Origin: Ignavibacteria bacterium
GTDB taxonomy: Bacteria; Bacteroidota; Ignavibacteria; Kapaibacteriales; UBA961
Direction of reading: 5' to 3'
Length of the DNA stretch: 53,893 nucleotides
NCBI GenBank assembly: GCA_947491315.1
Contig: CANLII010000014.1
Location: forward strand, 1 to 53,893
Positions 36,904-46,538 of the stretch are shown here, one piece after another (the stretch's first letter is position 1; every line of letters starts with the position of its first letter). The notes beneath the pieces were generated by a model that made no database searches, was not told where the DNA came from, and was given only the letters and a program-made list of their open reading frames with translations. Both the position numbers and the translations under genes were made by a program.

Positions 36904-38597
36904 TATTTCACAAATGAACGGATGATCGACAATTTGGATTTCATGTCTATCAACTTCACAGTATAGAATCCTTTTGGCAAGGCACTAATATCAATGGTTG
37001 ATCCTTTCTCAGGTTGAGGTAGCATCATCACGGTTTTTCCATTGACATTTTGAATTGTTGCATAGTAAATATCCATTTCACCTGCATCAATTTGTATGGA
37101 ATGTTCTGCGGGATTTGGAAAAACTCTCACTGATGAAAAGTCATTCACCGCATCTTCTACATTGCTTGGTGGAATGACAACAAATTGTTGCATCATCCCA
37201 TCATCTTCATGATTGGAAAAATGACAATGATACATGAAAGGGTGCAATGGGTCTGCATAATCAGCAAATTTGGCTATGAAGGTCGCAGATTCATTTCTAG
37301 GTAGATATAATACATCTTTCCAACCTGTTTCATGCTGACCGACCGCGGATGCATTTCCATTTCTTTCTATGATATTGAATTGCACATCATGAATATGAAA
37401 TGTATGACCAAATACATTACTATTAGTGATGGTCCATTTTTGCACGCTATTCAACGGAATTGATTTATCAACTCGACTGATATCGAATATTCCTCCGGTG
37501 AAATGGAATGGCATCGGACTATTTGGTACGCCACCCATCACTCGAATATCTTGTGTTCCTGTTACTGCATTTGCATCTATCCCTTGAAAAGGAATGAGTT
37601 TTTCAGGAATTGTCATAATTGGAGCATTGGTTTGTTCACCAAATGTGAAATGCATCATCGGAAAATTCTTGTTGTTCAACAAACTTCCGAATTGTCCATT
37701 CTGACCGGGTTCTCCACCGGGAAAACCAAATGGTTGATTTGCATTATATGCCAATAAGTCCACGCTTTTTCCTAGTTCATCTTTTGAGCAATCAACAAGA
37801 ATTTCATAGCGTTCTCCAACAGCTATGTGCAAGCGTTTTACGGGATATGGTTTATCGCGCAATCCTCCATCTGTTCCGATTACATAGAAGGTTCTATCAT
37901 CACTGAACCCAATATTATAGGAGCGTTCTACTTCTGCATTGAGTATGCGCAAGCGATTCACTTGTCGTGGGAGAGTGAACTCAGCATCATGAACTCCATT
38001 AGCCAAAAGATAATCTCCATATGCTGTATTCTGTACAATAAACTGATTATTGGTTGCATATCTTCTGCTTGTGAAGACCAAAGGAATATCATCGATACCA
38101 TATGTTCTTGGTAGTGGTAATGCAGATTCTTGTTCATCATTGACGATCAGTAATCCACCAATTCCTTTTGAGAGATGTTCGAGTGTCATTTCATGCAAAT
38201 GTGGATGATACCAATAGGTTGCCGCATTATTTGTAATCTTCCAGAAGGGCTTCCAAATGGTACCCGGTGGAATCACTTGATGTGGTCCGCCATCCATAAC
38301 GGCAGGTAAATGCAAGCCATGCCAATGTAATGTTGTGCTATCATTCAAATTGTTAATGACAGTCATTCGAATAGTATCACCTTTATTGACAAATATGGTC
38401 GGACCCCAAAACTGATGTCCATTAATTCCGCCAGTGATTGTCTGATTCCCAGTTCTCAATTGTGCGAATGTATCGACAATTCTCAATGTACATTCAGGAC
38501 CCTTTAAAGCCTCAGGAATTGGTAGTCGATTATAGGTTTGTGCCTGAACAAATACAATTGAACATAGGAATGCACATATTGACAATACATTGATCAT
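36903..38597 (-). CDS. Multicopper oxidase with T9SS sorting domain
   Basis: A 564-residue exported oxidase. Signal peptide about 1-19. All copper-binding blocks are visible: HWHG (91-94), WYHPHLHE (129-136), GHTFHIHD and MYHCHFSNHEDDGMM, the last with the His-Cys-His, His and axial Met of the T1 copper. Length and blocks fit CotA/CueO-like or laccase-type three-domain enzymes, which oxidise phenols, bilirubin-like pigments or metal ions (Cu, Mn, Fe). The last 80 residues (IQNVNGKTVMMLPQ, LPKGFYTVKLID) are a T9SS C-terminal domain, so it should be at the cell surface. First gene of a compact five- to six-gene cluster. Confidence 0.93.
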   Translation of the reverse strand: MINVLSICAFLCSIVFVQAQTYNRLPIPEALKGPECTLRIVDTFAQLRTGNQTITGGINGHQFWGPTIFVNKGDTIRMTVINNLNDSTTLHWHGLHLPAVMDGGPHQVIPPGTIWKPFWKITNNAATYWYHPHLHEMTLEHLSKGIGGLLIVNDEQESALPLPRTYGIDDIPLVFTSRRYATNNQFIVQNTAYGDYLLANGVHDAEFTLPRQVNRLRILNAEVERSYNIGFSDDRTFYVIGTDGGLRDKPYPVKRLHIAVGERYEILVDCSKDELGKSVDLLAYNANQPFGFPGGEPGQNGQFGSLLNNKNFPMMHFTFGEQTNAPIMTIPEKLIPFQGIDANAVTGTQDIRVMGGVPNSPMPFHFTGGIFDISRVDKSIPLNSVQKWTITNSNVFGHTFHIHDVQFNIIERNGNASAVGQHETGWKDVLYLPRNESATFIAKFADYADPLHPFMYHCHFSNHEDDGMMQQFVVIPPSNVEDAVNDFSSVRVFPNPAEHSIQIDAGEMDIYYATIQNVNGKTVMMLPQPEKGSTIDISALPKGFYTVKLIDMKSKLSIIRSFVK

Positions 38598-38670
38598 TAA
38601 CTTTCTCTGAATTATGGTTTGAGAGAAAATTACAAAGAATCTGTAAGAAAAGGTCGGAGCTGTTCTTTAT

Positions 38671-39849
38671 TTAACTTTTTTTGGCTTGCGATAGAAGGTA
38701 TAGAGCAATCACAACAGAAATGCAACCGATGAATGTATAGAGTGTCGTAATGCCGGACATCATGACGATCGGTTGAGCAATCACAGGTGACAAAAATTGT
38801 CCGAGATAGAGTGATGATGTAATCACCCCAACAGATCTTCCGCGAAGTGGTGGTGCCGCAATGCTGATCACCCAGAGTCGCATTGATGGCATGAGAAGTC
38901 CGATTCCTGCCCCTGCAAATAATGCAAAGACTATTGTAATGAAGAAAGTATTTGCAATGGAAAGTCCCAAAAATCCCATTGCGAGCAATGCGAATGCTCT
39001 TCCACCCAGACCAGAAAAATTGTGCAGTCGTTTGAGATATGGCATTGCATAGGATGAAAATCCTCCGGCCAATGTTGCAAGTGAAACCACTGCTCCTGCT
39101 TTTGCCGGTGAATCAATGCCATGGAGTGCAAGAAGAAATGGCAGTTGCGTGGGAATGGCATAGAAAAAGACCATTCCGGCAAATACGATCAATCCGATTC
39201 CTGCAATGTGAATCGGTTTTCCATATTGCATTTCAATTGAAGCGGATTTACCAATATTATTGAGATATGCTTCTCTTTCATGATGCACATCTGGCTCATG
39301 TATGTAGAAATATGCAGGAATGGCAAGAATGAGTGCAAGTGCATACAATGAGAATGGAAAACGCCAACTCATAAGAGTAAGAAATCCTGCGAGGGCAACG
39401 AATATCACACCGCCGAAAGATATGAATGTTCCTTGCAGACCCAGCATTTTATTGCGTTCTTCACCCATATAATAATCTGCTATAAGGGTTTGAGCAGATG
39501 TCATGATTCCGGCAACGCCAAGTCCCAAACATGCTCTTGCGATAATGAAATGTTGCAGACTTTCAAGATAAAGTCCTGTTGTACCCATAATTCCATAGAT
39601 AATGAGCGAGCTAATCAGGAGGATTTTGCGATGTCCTTTATCAATAATCATTCCTGCAATGGGTGCAAAAAATGCAATGATCAAGCTTGGAACGGTGAGC
39701 ATGAGTTTTACGAGAAACTCGGCATTCTCGATAGACTTAAATGCTTCTGCAATTTTGGGTAATGCAGGAGAAATAGCTGATACGGACATCACTGTCAAAC
39801 TACTTGCCATGAGCAAAACGATATTGCTTCTTAATGTGAGTGTATTCAT
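38671..39849 (-). CDS. MFS transporter
   Basis: A 392-residue, twelve-helix major facilitator. The loop between helices 2 and 3 has PIAGMIIDKGHRK, the usual MFS signature region, and the second repeat has GGFSSYAMPYLKRL. The N-terminal half with VSAISPALPKIAEAF resembles DHA1 drug:proton antiporters, but the substrate is not predictable. The start at 39849 is chosen because it overlaps the menA stop (ATGA); an upstream start at 39879 would overlap menA by 34 bases. Confidence 0.88.
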   Translation of the reverse strand: MNTLTLRSNIVLLMASSLTVMSVSAISPALPKIAEAFKSIENAEFLVKLMLTVPSLIIAFFAPIAGMIIDKGHRKILLISSLIIYGIMGTTGLYLESLQHFIIARACLGLGVAGIMTSAQTLIADYYMGEERNKMLGLQGTFISFGGVIFVALAGFLTLMSWRFPFSLYALALILAIPAYFYIHEPDVHHEREAYLNNIGKSASIEMQYGKPIHIAGIGLIVFAGMVFFYAIPTQLPFLLALHGIDSPAKAGAVVSLATLAGGFSSYAMPYLKRLHNFSGLGGRAFALLAMGFLGLSIANTFFITIVFALFAGAGIGLLMPSMRLWVISIAAPPLRGRSVGVITSSLYLGQFLSPVIAQPIVMMSGITTLYTFIGCISVVIALYLLSQAKKS

Positions 39850-40736
39850 TTCTGCATTCCAATATACATTGCAATGCAAAGTATGATTCCGAATGCGAAG
39901 AGATGAATCGCGGTTTTGAATACATAAGGATTCAATTTCTCTTTCTCAGTTTTGAGTACGCCTTTCGTGAGATATACGGCAAATGGAAGTAAAATCCACG
40001 GCAAAAGATAGACCGCATTATCCTGTATGCGTGCAAGAAGAAAGAGGAATATATAACTGAGTATCATGAGAAGGGCATAGAGCAATCGTGACTTCTTCTC
40101 TCCTAGCATTACCGCCAAAGTAATTTTTCCTGCGATGGGATCTGTTTCAATATCACGAATATTATTCACCAGCAAAATTTTGGCGGCGAATAAACCCATG
40201 ATAGTACCCGTTAGAATAACTTGTATTCTGAATACGAAATCTGGAGACTGGATATAATACGCACCCCAGACCGGAATGAGTCCATAGAACACAAATGCAG
40301 TGGCCTCACCAAGTCCATGATAAGCAAGTGGATAGGGTCCGCCTGTATATGCAAATGCTGCCCATAATGAGATGAGTCCGATGAAGAGTATAGGCCAACC
40401 TGCTATTTGTACGAGGATGAGTCCGATGAAGAAGGTAATCGTAAACAAGATCCATGACATCTTCATCATGGCCGATTCAGAAATCATTCCTGATGCTACT
40501 GCGCGGGGTGGACCAATCCTTTTGAGATCTGCGCCTTTTTTGAAGTCATAGAGATCATTGAGATAATTCGATGTTGTTTGTAGCATCATCGCACTAAGCA
40601 CGGTAATGCAGGCTGTGAAGAGATCAAATGCGCCATCAATGGCTGCAAGCATAATGCCTGCAATCGTTGGAATAGCACTCGCGGGTAAAATTCGCATGCG
40701 AGCGGCATAGATCCAATGTCTGAGGGTACTGCTCAT
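39846..40736 (-). CDS. menA: 1,4-dihydroxy-2-naphthoate polyprenyltransferase (UbiA family)
   Basis: A 296-residue integral membrane prenyltransferase, about nine helices. The two Asp-rich metal-diphosphate sites are NYLNDLYDFKKGAD (first) and NIRDIETDPIAGK (second). LKRIGPPRAVASGMIS after the first site is typical of MenA rather than UbiA. It attaches a polyprenyl chain to DHNA, giving demethylmenaquinone for respiration. The start overlaps the yebC stop (ATGA), and the end overlaps the MFS gene the same way, so yebC-menA-MFS is translationally coupled. Confidence 0.9.
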   Translation of the reverse strand: MSSTLRHWIYAARMRILPASAIPTIAGIMLAAIDGAFDLFTACITVLSAMMLQTTSNYLNDLYDFKKGADLKRIGPPRAVASGMISESAMMKMSWILFTITFFIGLILVQIAGWPILFIGLISLWAAFAYTGGPYPLAYHGLGEATAFVFYGLIPVWGAYYIQSPDFVFRIQVILTGTIMGLFAAKILLVNNIRDIETDPIAGKITLAVMLGEKKSRLLYALLMILSYIFLFLLARIQDNAVYLLPWILLPFAVYLTKGVLKTEKEKLNPYVFKTAIHLFAFGIILCIAMYIGMQK

Positions 40737-41443
40737 CAGGCGATATTATGATAGACATTTTGCACATCTTCATCTTCTTCGATTTTGTCTATCAATTTCA
40801 GTACTTCATCCATCTGTTCTTCAGTGAGAGTAACAGTGGTATTTGGTAAGCGTTGCATTTCTGCAGTTGATACTTCAATGGCTGATTCTTCAAGCGCTCT
40901 TTGCATATGCACGAAATTATTGAAGTCAGTATATGCGATGATTTCCATTTCATCGATCTCCACATCATCCGCACCGGATACGATGAAAGACATTTCGAGA
41001 TCTTCTGCGGATTTACCTTCCAGAGATGCTTTGAATACCCCTTTTCTTTGGAATAAAAATTCCAAAGAACCGGAAGTTGCGAGTGATCCATTATGCTTAT
41101 TGAGATAACTGCGAATATTCGCAACCGTGCGCGTGGGATTATCTGTTGCAGTTTCGATAACGATGGCAACTCCATGTGGACCATAAGCTTCATAAACGAT
41201 TTCTTGCAAGTTCAGAGCATCTTTTCCGATAGCTCTCTTAATCGCAGCTTCCACTCTATCTTTGGGCATATTGTTTGACTTTGCCGTCTGCATCGCAGCA
41301 CGCAATCGAGGATTACCTGCAGGATCTGAGCCACCCAATTTCACTGCGATTGCAATTTCTTTTCCAATTCTCGTGAATGCTTTTGCCATTTTGTCGAAAC
41401 GAGCAAACATCTTATACTTGCGCTTTTCAAAAATCCTTCCCAT
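40736..41443 (-). CDS. yebC: YebC/PmpR family DNA-binding or translation-linked protein
   Basis: A 235-residue member of the YebC/TACO1 family. AAMQTAKSNNMPKDRVEAAIKRA, YEAYGPHGVAI, TDNPTRTVANIRSYLNKH and LEFLFQRKGVF are family marks. The N-terminus usually reads AGHSKW; here it reads MGRIFEKRKYKMFARF, which fits the other Bacteroidota variants (IFEKRK). Members were described as transcription regulators, and recent work links some of them to translation of proline-rich stretches. The ATG at 41443 is chosen by family length; a longer start at 41488 has no counterpart. Confidence 0.92.
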   Translation of the reverse strand: MGRIFEKRKYKMFARFDKMAKAFTRIGKEIAIAVKLGGSDPAGNPRLRAAMQTAKSNNMPKDRVEAAIKRAIGKDALNLQEIVYEAYGPHGVAIVIETATDNPTRTVANIRSYLNKHNGSLATSGSLEFLFQRKGVFKASLEGKSAEDLEMSFIVSGADDVEIDEMEIIAYTDFNNFVHMQRALEESAIEVSTAEMQRLPNTTVTLTEEQMDEVLKLIDKIEEDEDVQNVYHNIA

Positions 41444-41571
41444 CGAAATTTCCGCATTATGTATTGAAATGTATGTGCAAAAATACAAAGAAGGGAGTAT
41501 CCATCAGGTATGATACGAAAGGAACTTCATTTGATGTAAATGGGGTTTTGTGCACTTTACTTGGAATGATC

Positions 41572-43032
41572 ATGAATACAGACAATATCGTCATCGGAGC
41601 CGGTTATGCCGGACTTGCAACGGCAGCACTTCTCGCAAAACAAGGGAAAGATATCATTTTACTCGAAAAACACTCTGCAATTGGAGGATGTGCTTCTTTT
41701 TTTCGTCGCATGCGATGTACATTTGATGTTGGGGCAACTACGCTGAGTGGTCTCCGACCGCATCAACCTCTCGGAAGGTTATTCGATGAATTGAATCTCA
41801 AGCCGGAAATCATGCATTGTGATCCGGGAATGGTGATTCATTTGGATGATCGTGCAATTGTGCGTTATTCAGATCTTGACAAGTGGATTACTGAAGCTGA
41901 ATCACATTTTGGAAAGAAGGGTCAAAGGGGTTTTTGGACTGAGATTCATGCGATTGATGAAAAGATGTGGACTGTGCTCCATCGCAATCCTGAATTTCCC
42001 CCGAAATCTCTCGGCGATCTCATAAAAATGGGAAGCAGAATATCGAATCTTTCTGCATTGCCATTGCTTCGTGATTTGTTCCGACCGATGGATGTGCTGA
42101 TTGAAAAACATGGGTTGAAGAGTAATGCACTCTTCAAGAAATTCATCAATGAGCAATTACTCATTTCAACGCAGAGTTTCAGTGATACCGCTCCGATTGT
42201 GACAGGAGCCATGGGTCTTGCATATCCGGCGGACACTTATTATCCCATCGGTGGAATCACAAAACCCGCTCAATTATTGGCTGAATATATTCGCAATAAT
42301 GGTGGGACAATCATCTTGAAGGAATCCGTGGAGTCAATCGACATTCAAAGTGATGATGCATTTATGGTAAAAACCACAAAAGGTAATGAATATCAAGCAA
42401 AACATTTGTTCAATAGCATTCCGATTTGGAATATGAAGCAGATCGCAAAAGGGAATGCAATTGGTAATCTTGCAGAGCAATATGCCTATACATTCACAAA
42501 AGCTTGGGGAGCATTCACCGCCTACTTTGCGATAGAAACAGAGTTTCATCCTGCATCGCCATATGCCCAAGTGCATACATTATCAAGAATTCCACATTGT
42601 GAGGGTGATTCTTTCTTTGTGACTTGGTCGCCAAAACAAGATACCGTCAAAGCCCCCGATGGCTGGAGTACAATCACGATTTCCACGCATACCGAAGCAT
42701 CGCAATGGTATGGATTGAGTGAAGAAGACTATGCTCGAAAGAAAGAAGAGACATTGTCATTCATTCTCTCTGAATTCAATCGAGTGTTTCCACAAGTTGC
42801 CTCACTCGAAAAACAGTATGTGGATGCTGGAACACCTACCACTTTTGAACATTATACCGGTCGACATCAAGGATTTGTGGGAGGTCTTCCGCATTCAGTC
42901 GAACTGGGTTTATTTAATCTCCCCAAAAACATCACTTCCATCAAAAACTATGCAGTGATCGGTGATACTTCTTTTCCGGGACAAGGAACGCCCGCTGTTG
43001 TGATGAGCGCTATGAATGCCGTGAAACAATAG
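41572..43032 (+). CDS. CrtI/CrtD/CrtISO-like FAD-dependent carotenoid desaturase or isomerase
   Basis: A 486-residue flavoprotein from the ATG at 41572 (41566 is also possible). The FAD site is VIGAGYAGLATAALLAKQG with Gly9, Gly11 and Gly14; GGCASFFRRMRCTFDVGATT follows and matches CrtD and CrtISO more than CrtI. The end has GRHQGFVGGLPHS and DTSFPGQGTPAVVMSAMNAV, the second FAD-binding block. It probably acts on carotenoids, but no phytoene synthase is present here. It is divergent from yebC. The TAG stop codon lies inside the first palindromic repeat, so the repeat abuts or has replaced the original 3' end. Confidence 0.85.
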   Translation: MNTDNIVIGAGYAGLATAALLAKQGKDIILLEKHSAIGGCASFFRRMRCTFDVGATTLSGLRPHQPLGRLFDELNLKPEIMHCDPGMVIHLDDRAIVRYSDLDKWITEAESHFGKKGQRGFWTEIHAIDEKMWTVLHRNPEFPPKSLGDLIKMGSRISNLSALPLLRDLFRPMDVLIEKHGLKSNALFKKFINEQLLISTQSFSDTAPIVTGAMGLAYPADTYYPIGGITKPAQLLAEYIRNNGGTIILKESVESIDIQSDDAFMVKTTKGNEYQAKHLFNSIPIWNMKQIAKGNAIGNLAEQYAYTFTKAWGAFTAYFAIETEFHPASPYAQVHTLSRIPHCEGDSFFVTWSPKQDTVKAPDGWSTITISTHTEASQWYGLSEEDYARKKEETLSFILSEFNRVFPQVASLEKQYVDAGTPTTFEHYTGRHQGFVGGLPHSVELGLFNLPKNITSIKNYAVIGDTSFPGQGTPAVVMSAMNAVKQ

Positions 43033-43152
43033 CCCCAGCGGGGCGGAATCCCAATAGCCCCAGCGGGGCGGAATCCCAATAGCCCCAGCGGGGCGGAATC
43101 CCAATAGCCCCAGCGGGGCGACATCCCAATAGCCCCAGCGGGGCGGAATGTA
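43028..43152 (+). repeat. Five tandem copies of a 25-bp palindromic repeat
   Basis: Five units of exactly 25 bp start at 43028, 43053, 43078, 43103 and 43128. Each contains the palindromic core GCCCCAGCGGGGC preceded by AATA. Units 1-3 are identical; unit 4 has two changes and unit 5 differs at its last bases. The core can form a 5-bp G/C hairpin with a 3-base loop. No spacer variety, so this is not a CRISPR. The first unit contains the stop codon of the desaturase-like gene. Confidence 0.95.
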
Positions 43153-43247
43153 TCATCGTTTTGAAATCAATTTTTGATTATTAATAATATCAAACTAGTG
43201 AGATCTTGATTGTAGTGCGAATGTGATGTTTGCATAATGACCTTTCT

Positions 43248-43338
43248 ATGGCGCCCCTCTGGGGCTATTATGATGTCGCCCCTCTGGGGCTATTATGATA
43301 TTGCACCCCGAGCGATGCCGAGGGGTGGGGCTATTATA
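43248..43338 (-). repeat. Opposed array of the same palindromic repeat family
   Basis: Two 25-bp units (43248-43272, 43273-43297) carry GCGCCCC/TCGCCCC then TCT and GGGGCTATT, the reverse complement form of the 43028 units. A third, diverged unit (43298-43338) has CACCCCGAGCGATGCCGAGG in its stem. It faces the first array with about 95 bases between, as in paired REP elements. Confidence 0.88.
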
Positions 43339-43440
43339 TTTTGGATTGTATTCCGAGCGAAGTCGTGTAACCATTTCTGATTTATTGTCTTTAATCTTCC
43401 GTAATTTGAATTCAAGTAAAACTTAAGACACTACAAACCC

Positions 43441-43944
43441 ATGAATGCTTTCAATACGCTCTTCACTACATATTATCATGAAATCAAGTTTGCCCTGATG
43501 TTTTCAGGATTGAATATACTATGGATGCTTGGGGAAAAACTTACCGGTTTACATGATGTGCATATTGCCGATCATGCTTTCTACACGAATTATTTCGCAA
43601 TTCCATCAATCTTGCTGTATGCTGTTGCCATGTACCAAAAGCAAACATTGCTTGGTGGAGAGATGAATTTTAAACAAGGATTCATGTCTGGACTTGGCAT
43701 CACAATGATTGTCACTGCATTAACCCCTGTCGTACAATTCTTCATTCATACAATCATCACTCCTGAATATTTCATCAATGTTCGTGCATTCTCAATTCAA
43801 GAGGGAATGAAGCCTGAAGTTGCAGATACTCACTTCACATTGAACAGCTATATCTTGCTTTCTGTATTTACCGGATTTGTGTATGGTATCATCACCACCA
43901 TCTTCACAACCATCATGATTCGCTATATAAGGATGAAGCGATGA
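43441..43944 (+). CDS. DUF4199 family membrane protein
   Basis: A 167-residue protein with four membrane helices (about 15-32, 48-63, 80-103 and 138-162). Its size and motifs, such as the short loop GGEMNFKQGFMSGLGITMI after the second helix, match DUF4199, a family largely of Bacteroidota with no known function. Its stop overlaps the heparinase-like gene by ATGA. The ATG is the first after the palindromic repeat region. Confidence 0.75.
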   Translation: MNAFNTLFTTYYHEIKFALMFSGLNILWMLGEKLTGLHDVHIADHAFYTNYFAIPSILLYAVAMYQKQTLLGGEMNFKQGFMSGLGITMIVTALTPVVQFFIHTIITPEYFINVRAFSIQEGMKPEVADTHFTLNSYILLSVFTGFVYGIITTIFTTIMIRYIRMKR

Positions 43945-46538
43945 GATATCTGTTCATTTTTCTGTTTGCGATTTCATCAATTCAAGCGCAACAGCGACCA
44001 TTTGGGATTATTACATCTTCCGAATGTGAGCAATTGCGTTCAAAACATGAATATGCAAGTCTCATTGCAGGTATTCATGCATCGGCAAAACAGGGGATTC
44101 CGGCGGGAAATCAAACCACAAGCGATCGAAGAGTGCGCGCGGGACTCGCAAAAAACTCTGCATTCATTGCATATCTGAATCGCACAAATATGGGTGATAC
44201 ACTTGGCGTTTTATCCATTCAAGAAAGAGAAATCCTCATCAATAAATGTTTGACGATACTTCGAGAATGTCAAATAACTATTCCCCAACTTTCTCTCACC
44301 TCACCAAATGCCTATGAAGATTGGCAATGGCATTCCAAAGAATTCATTGACCAACTCTCGGCTTATGATATGCTTCGGGGGATACCCGAGATTTCATTGT
44401 CAACGCTGGACTCCATCGAAAAACGACTCGGAATATTTGCAATTACTTTTCATAGAGAAGCCACGAAATCCATTTTTGGTTTGACTTTTTTTGGAACAGT
44501 TCGCAATAATCATGCTCTCATGACAGCCGGTGCAATCGGTATGGCTGGGGTGATTTTGAGAGATTATAAAAGTTTGATTCCGGAAGATCAACCAATCTTT
44601 TGGCTCAATACGGCATTGAATGCAATTGATGATATCATGTTCGCCGGCAATCAAGCTCAATCGAGCAGAGATGGCAAGGCGGGCTATGCGGAAGGTCCTC
44701 ATTATTATCGTTATGCAATGCTGAATATGCTCCCATTTTTCCGCGCATTGCATCATGTGAATCGCGACACGGTATTTCGCATATATCAAAAGTCGATTAG
44801 ACATCCCTATCATGATCCTCGATTCATGGAATGCACGAAGTGGTTCACCTCGATATTACAACCCGATGGCACATATCCGGCTCTTGGCGATACCTTTTTT
44901 GGTATGGGTTTTCCTGAACTTGCTTTGGCGGGAGATTCGAATATTGTCTATCCATTTGCTCCCACGGATCTCGCTTCTCAGCTTAATTCAACGGTGGACA
45001 TGCGTGCAAATTATTGTGCTTCACTCACTCCTGCGAAATTGATATTCACACAGGAACTCATGGTGAATAAAGAGTCAGGTGCAATCGTATTTCGTAAGCC
45101 CGAATGGTATGGACATGTGATCGCTAAGAATGGAAATGCGCGTACAGCAGGTGCGGGACATTCGCAGTCGGACATGACTTCCTTTTTGCTTTGGACACAT
45201 GGCATTCCGATTGTGCTCGATCCGGGGTATTTGCAGTATTCCATGCGTGATCAAGTTGGCAATGCACAACAACATAATGTGATTTTGGTGAATGGACAGG
45301 GTCCGCCAAATGGCGCTCCACTTCAGCCCGGTGGGGCAGATGCATTTGTACAAGAGAATTTCTCCATTCCCGGTTTGGATTATACATTGGTAGAAACTTC
45401 TTACTTAGGCGCGCAAATCAAAAGACACTTTTTCGGAATTGCTGATAGTGTCTTTTTGAACATAGATCAATGCAGCACTCAAAATCCTACTTCATTTTCA
45501 CATCAAGTGCATGGAAATGGATTTATCAATGGAAATGAACAAACAGGATTGGCTTATTGGCAAAATAGTGGTCCAAGCACCACGATTTCTTGGGAAAGAG
45601 ATTCCGCAAGAGTGGATGCATTTTGGTCTGCCATTCCACTTGAAACATTTACGGCAGATTCATCCGTGCATGAAGAAGGATATCGAAAAACGGGAATTCA
45701 TACGGCATTGCGCACCCACACTAAACCTACGAATACAGCAATATTTGCCGGGATGCTGATTCCAAGAGCAAGAAATTCAATGAGTTCAATTGTGCCTTCA
45801 CTTGTCACAAAAGATGCTTCCACGCTTGGCATTGCATTCGATTATACTCCGCAAAGTGGTGCGATGTTCATTGCGAAAAGTGATACTACTTTCCGCGAAA
45901 TATCAGGATGGAGCAGAGCAGATATCGGATTTCAAGCAAAAACCGATGCGCAATGTGCGGGTATTTGGCAAGGACCCAATGAAACCGATTTCGCGCTCTT
46001 CATGCATGAGGCGAGTCGATTTGTGAATGTGGAATCCAATACCGAGATCATAGCTTCAAACAAAAAAACGACACTAGCTTTTTCAGCAATTGAAAATGGA
46101 TTCATCCTCTATGCCGGAGATTCCTGTACAATCACCCATGATGTTTTGGCTCTTGTTCCTTATGCAGAGAGCGAAGGGTATGTGATACGAGATGTACAAG
46201 GGAATATCAATGCTTGGACTCAGCAGACCATTTCGATGAAAGGAAAAGGATATGCAACGATCTCGTATGGAAAGCCGGTTTCCGTGAAAGACAAGCATGT
46301 AATTGAGTCATATTCAGTCATGGCAGGAAATACATTGCATATACCCCTCAATTGGGTGACGCAGAATGCTGAATTGCGAATGATGGATCTAACAGGGAGG
46401 GAAATATCACTTTCTGAACTCGAAAGCGGTATAAATATGGTGAATATCGATATAAAACGCCTATCACCTGGAATTTACATTCTCAGTATCAGGGATGATA
46501 ATCAAGCCAAACATTGCATGATTCACATAGATGGATAA
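43941..46538 (+). CDS. Secreted heparinase II/III-like protein with T9SS sorting domain
   Basis: An 865-residue protein. Signal peptide about 1-17 (ending IQAQ). The N-terminal half is an alpha-helical toroid, with EGPHYYRYAMLNMLPFFRAL and TSILQPDGTYPALGD. The central beta-sandwich starts near GHSQSDMTSFLLWTHG, with VLDPGYLQYSM and AQQHNVILVNGQG, the heparinase II/III pattern with catalytic-type Tyr and His. Members cleave acidic polysaccharides such as heparin, alginate or glycosaminoglycans. The last 80 residues (LRMMDLTGREISLSELE, SPGIYILSIRD) are a T9SS domain. It is coupled to the DUF4199 gene. Confidence 0.85.
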   Translation: MRYLFIFLFAISSIQAQQRPFGIITSSECEQLRSKHEYASLIAGIHASAKQGIPAGNQTTSDRRVRAGLAKNSAFIAYLNRTNMGDTLGVLSIQEREILINKCLTILRECQITIPQLSLTSPNAYEDWQWHSKEFIDQLSAYDMLRGIPEISLSTLDSIEKRLGIFAITFHREATKSIFGLTFFGTVRNNHALMTAGAIGMAGVILRDYKSLIPEDQPIFWLNTALNAIDDIMFAGNQAQSSRDGKAGYAEGPHYYRYAMLNMLPFFRALHHVNRDTVFRIYQKSIRHPYHDPRFMECTKWFTSILQPDGTYPALGDTFFGMGFPELALAGDSNIVYPFAPTDLASQLNSTVDMRANYCASLTPAKLIFTQELMVNKESGAIVFRKPEWYGHVIAKNGNARTAGAGHSQSDMTSFLLWTHGIPIVLDPGYLQYSMRDQVGNAQQHNVILVNGQGPPNGAPLQPGGADAFVQENFSIPGLDYTLVETSYLGAQIKRHFFGIADSVFLNIDQCSTQNPTSFSHQVHGNGFINGNEQTGLAYWQNSGPSTTISWERDSARVDAFWSAIPLETFTADSSVHEEGYRKTGIHTALRTHTKPTNTAIFAGMLIPRARNSMSSIVPSLVTKDASTLGIAFDYTPQSGAMFIAKSDTTFREISGWSRADIGFQAKTDAQCAGIWQGPNETDFALFMHEASRFVNVESNTEIIASNKKTTLAFSAIENGFILYAGDSCTITHDVLALVPYAESEGYVIRDVQGNINAWTQQTISMKGKGYATISYGKPVSVKDKHVIESYSVMAGNTLHIPLNWVTQNAELRMMDLTGREISLSELESGINMVNIDIKRLSPGIYILSIRDDNQAKHCMIHIDG

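Noticed and set aside
43028-43152. CRISPR array
   Set aside because: The repeats are directly adjacent with no variable spacers, the unit is 25 bp with a short palindrome, and no cas genes are nearby.
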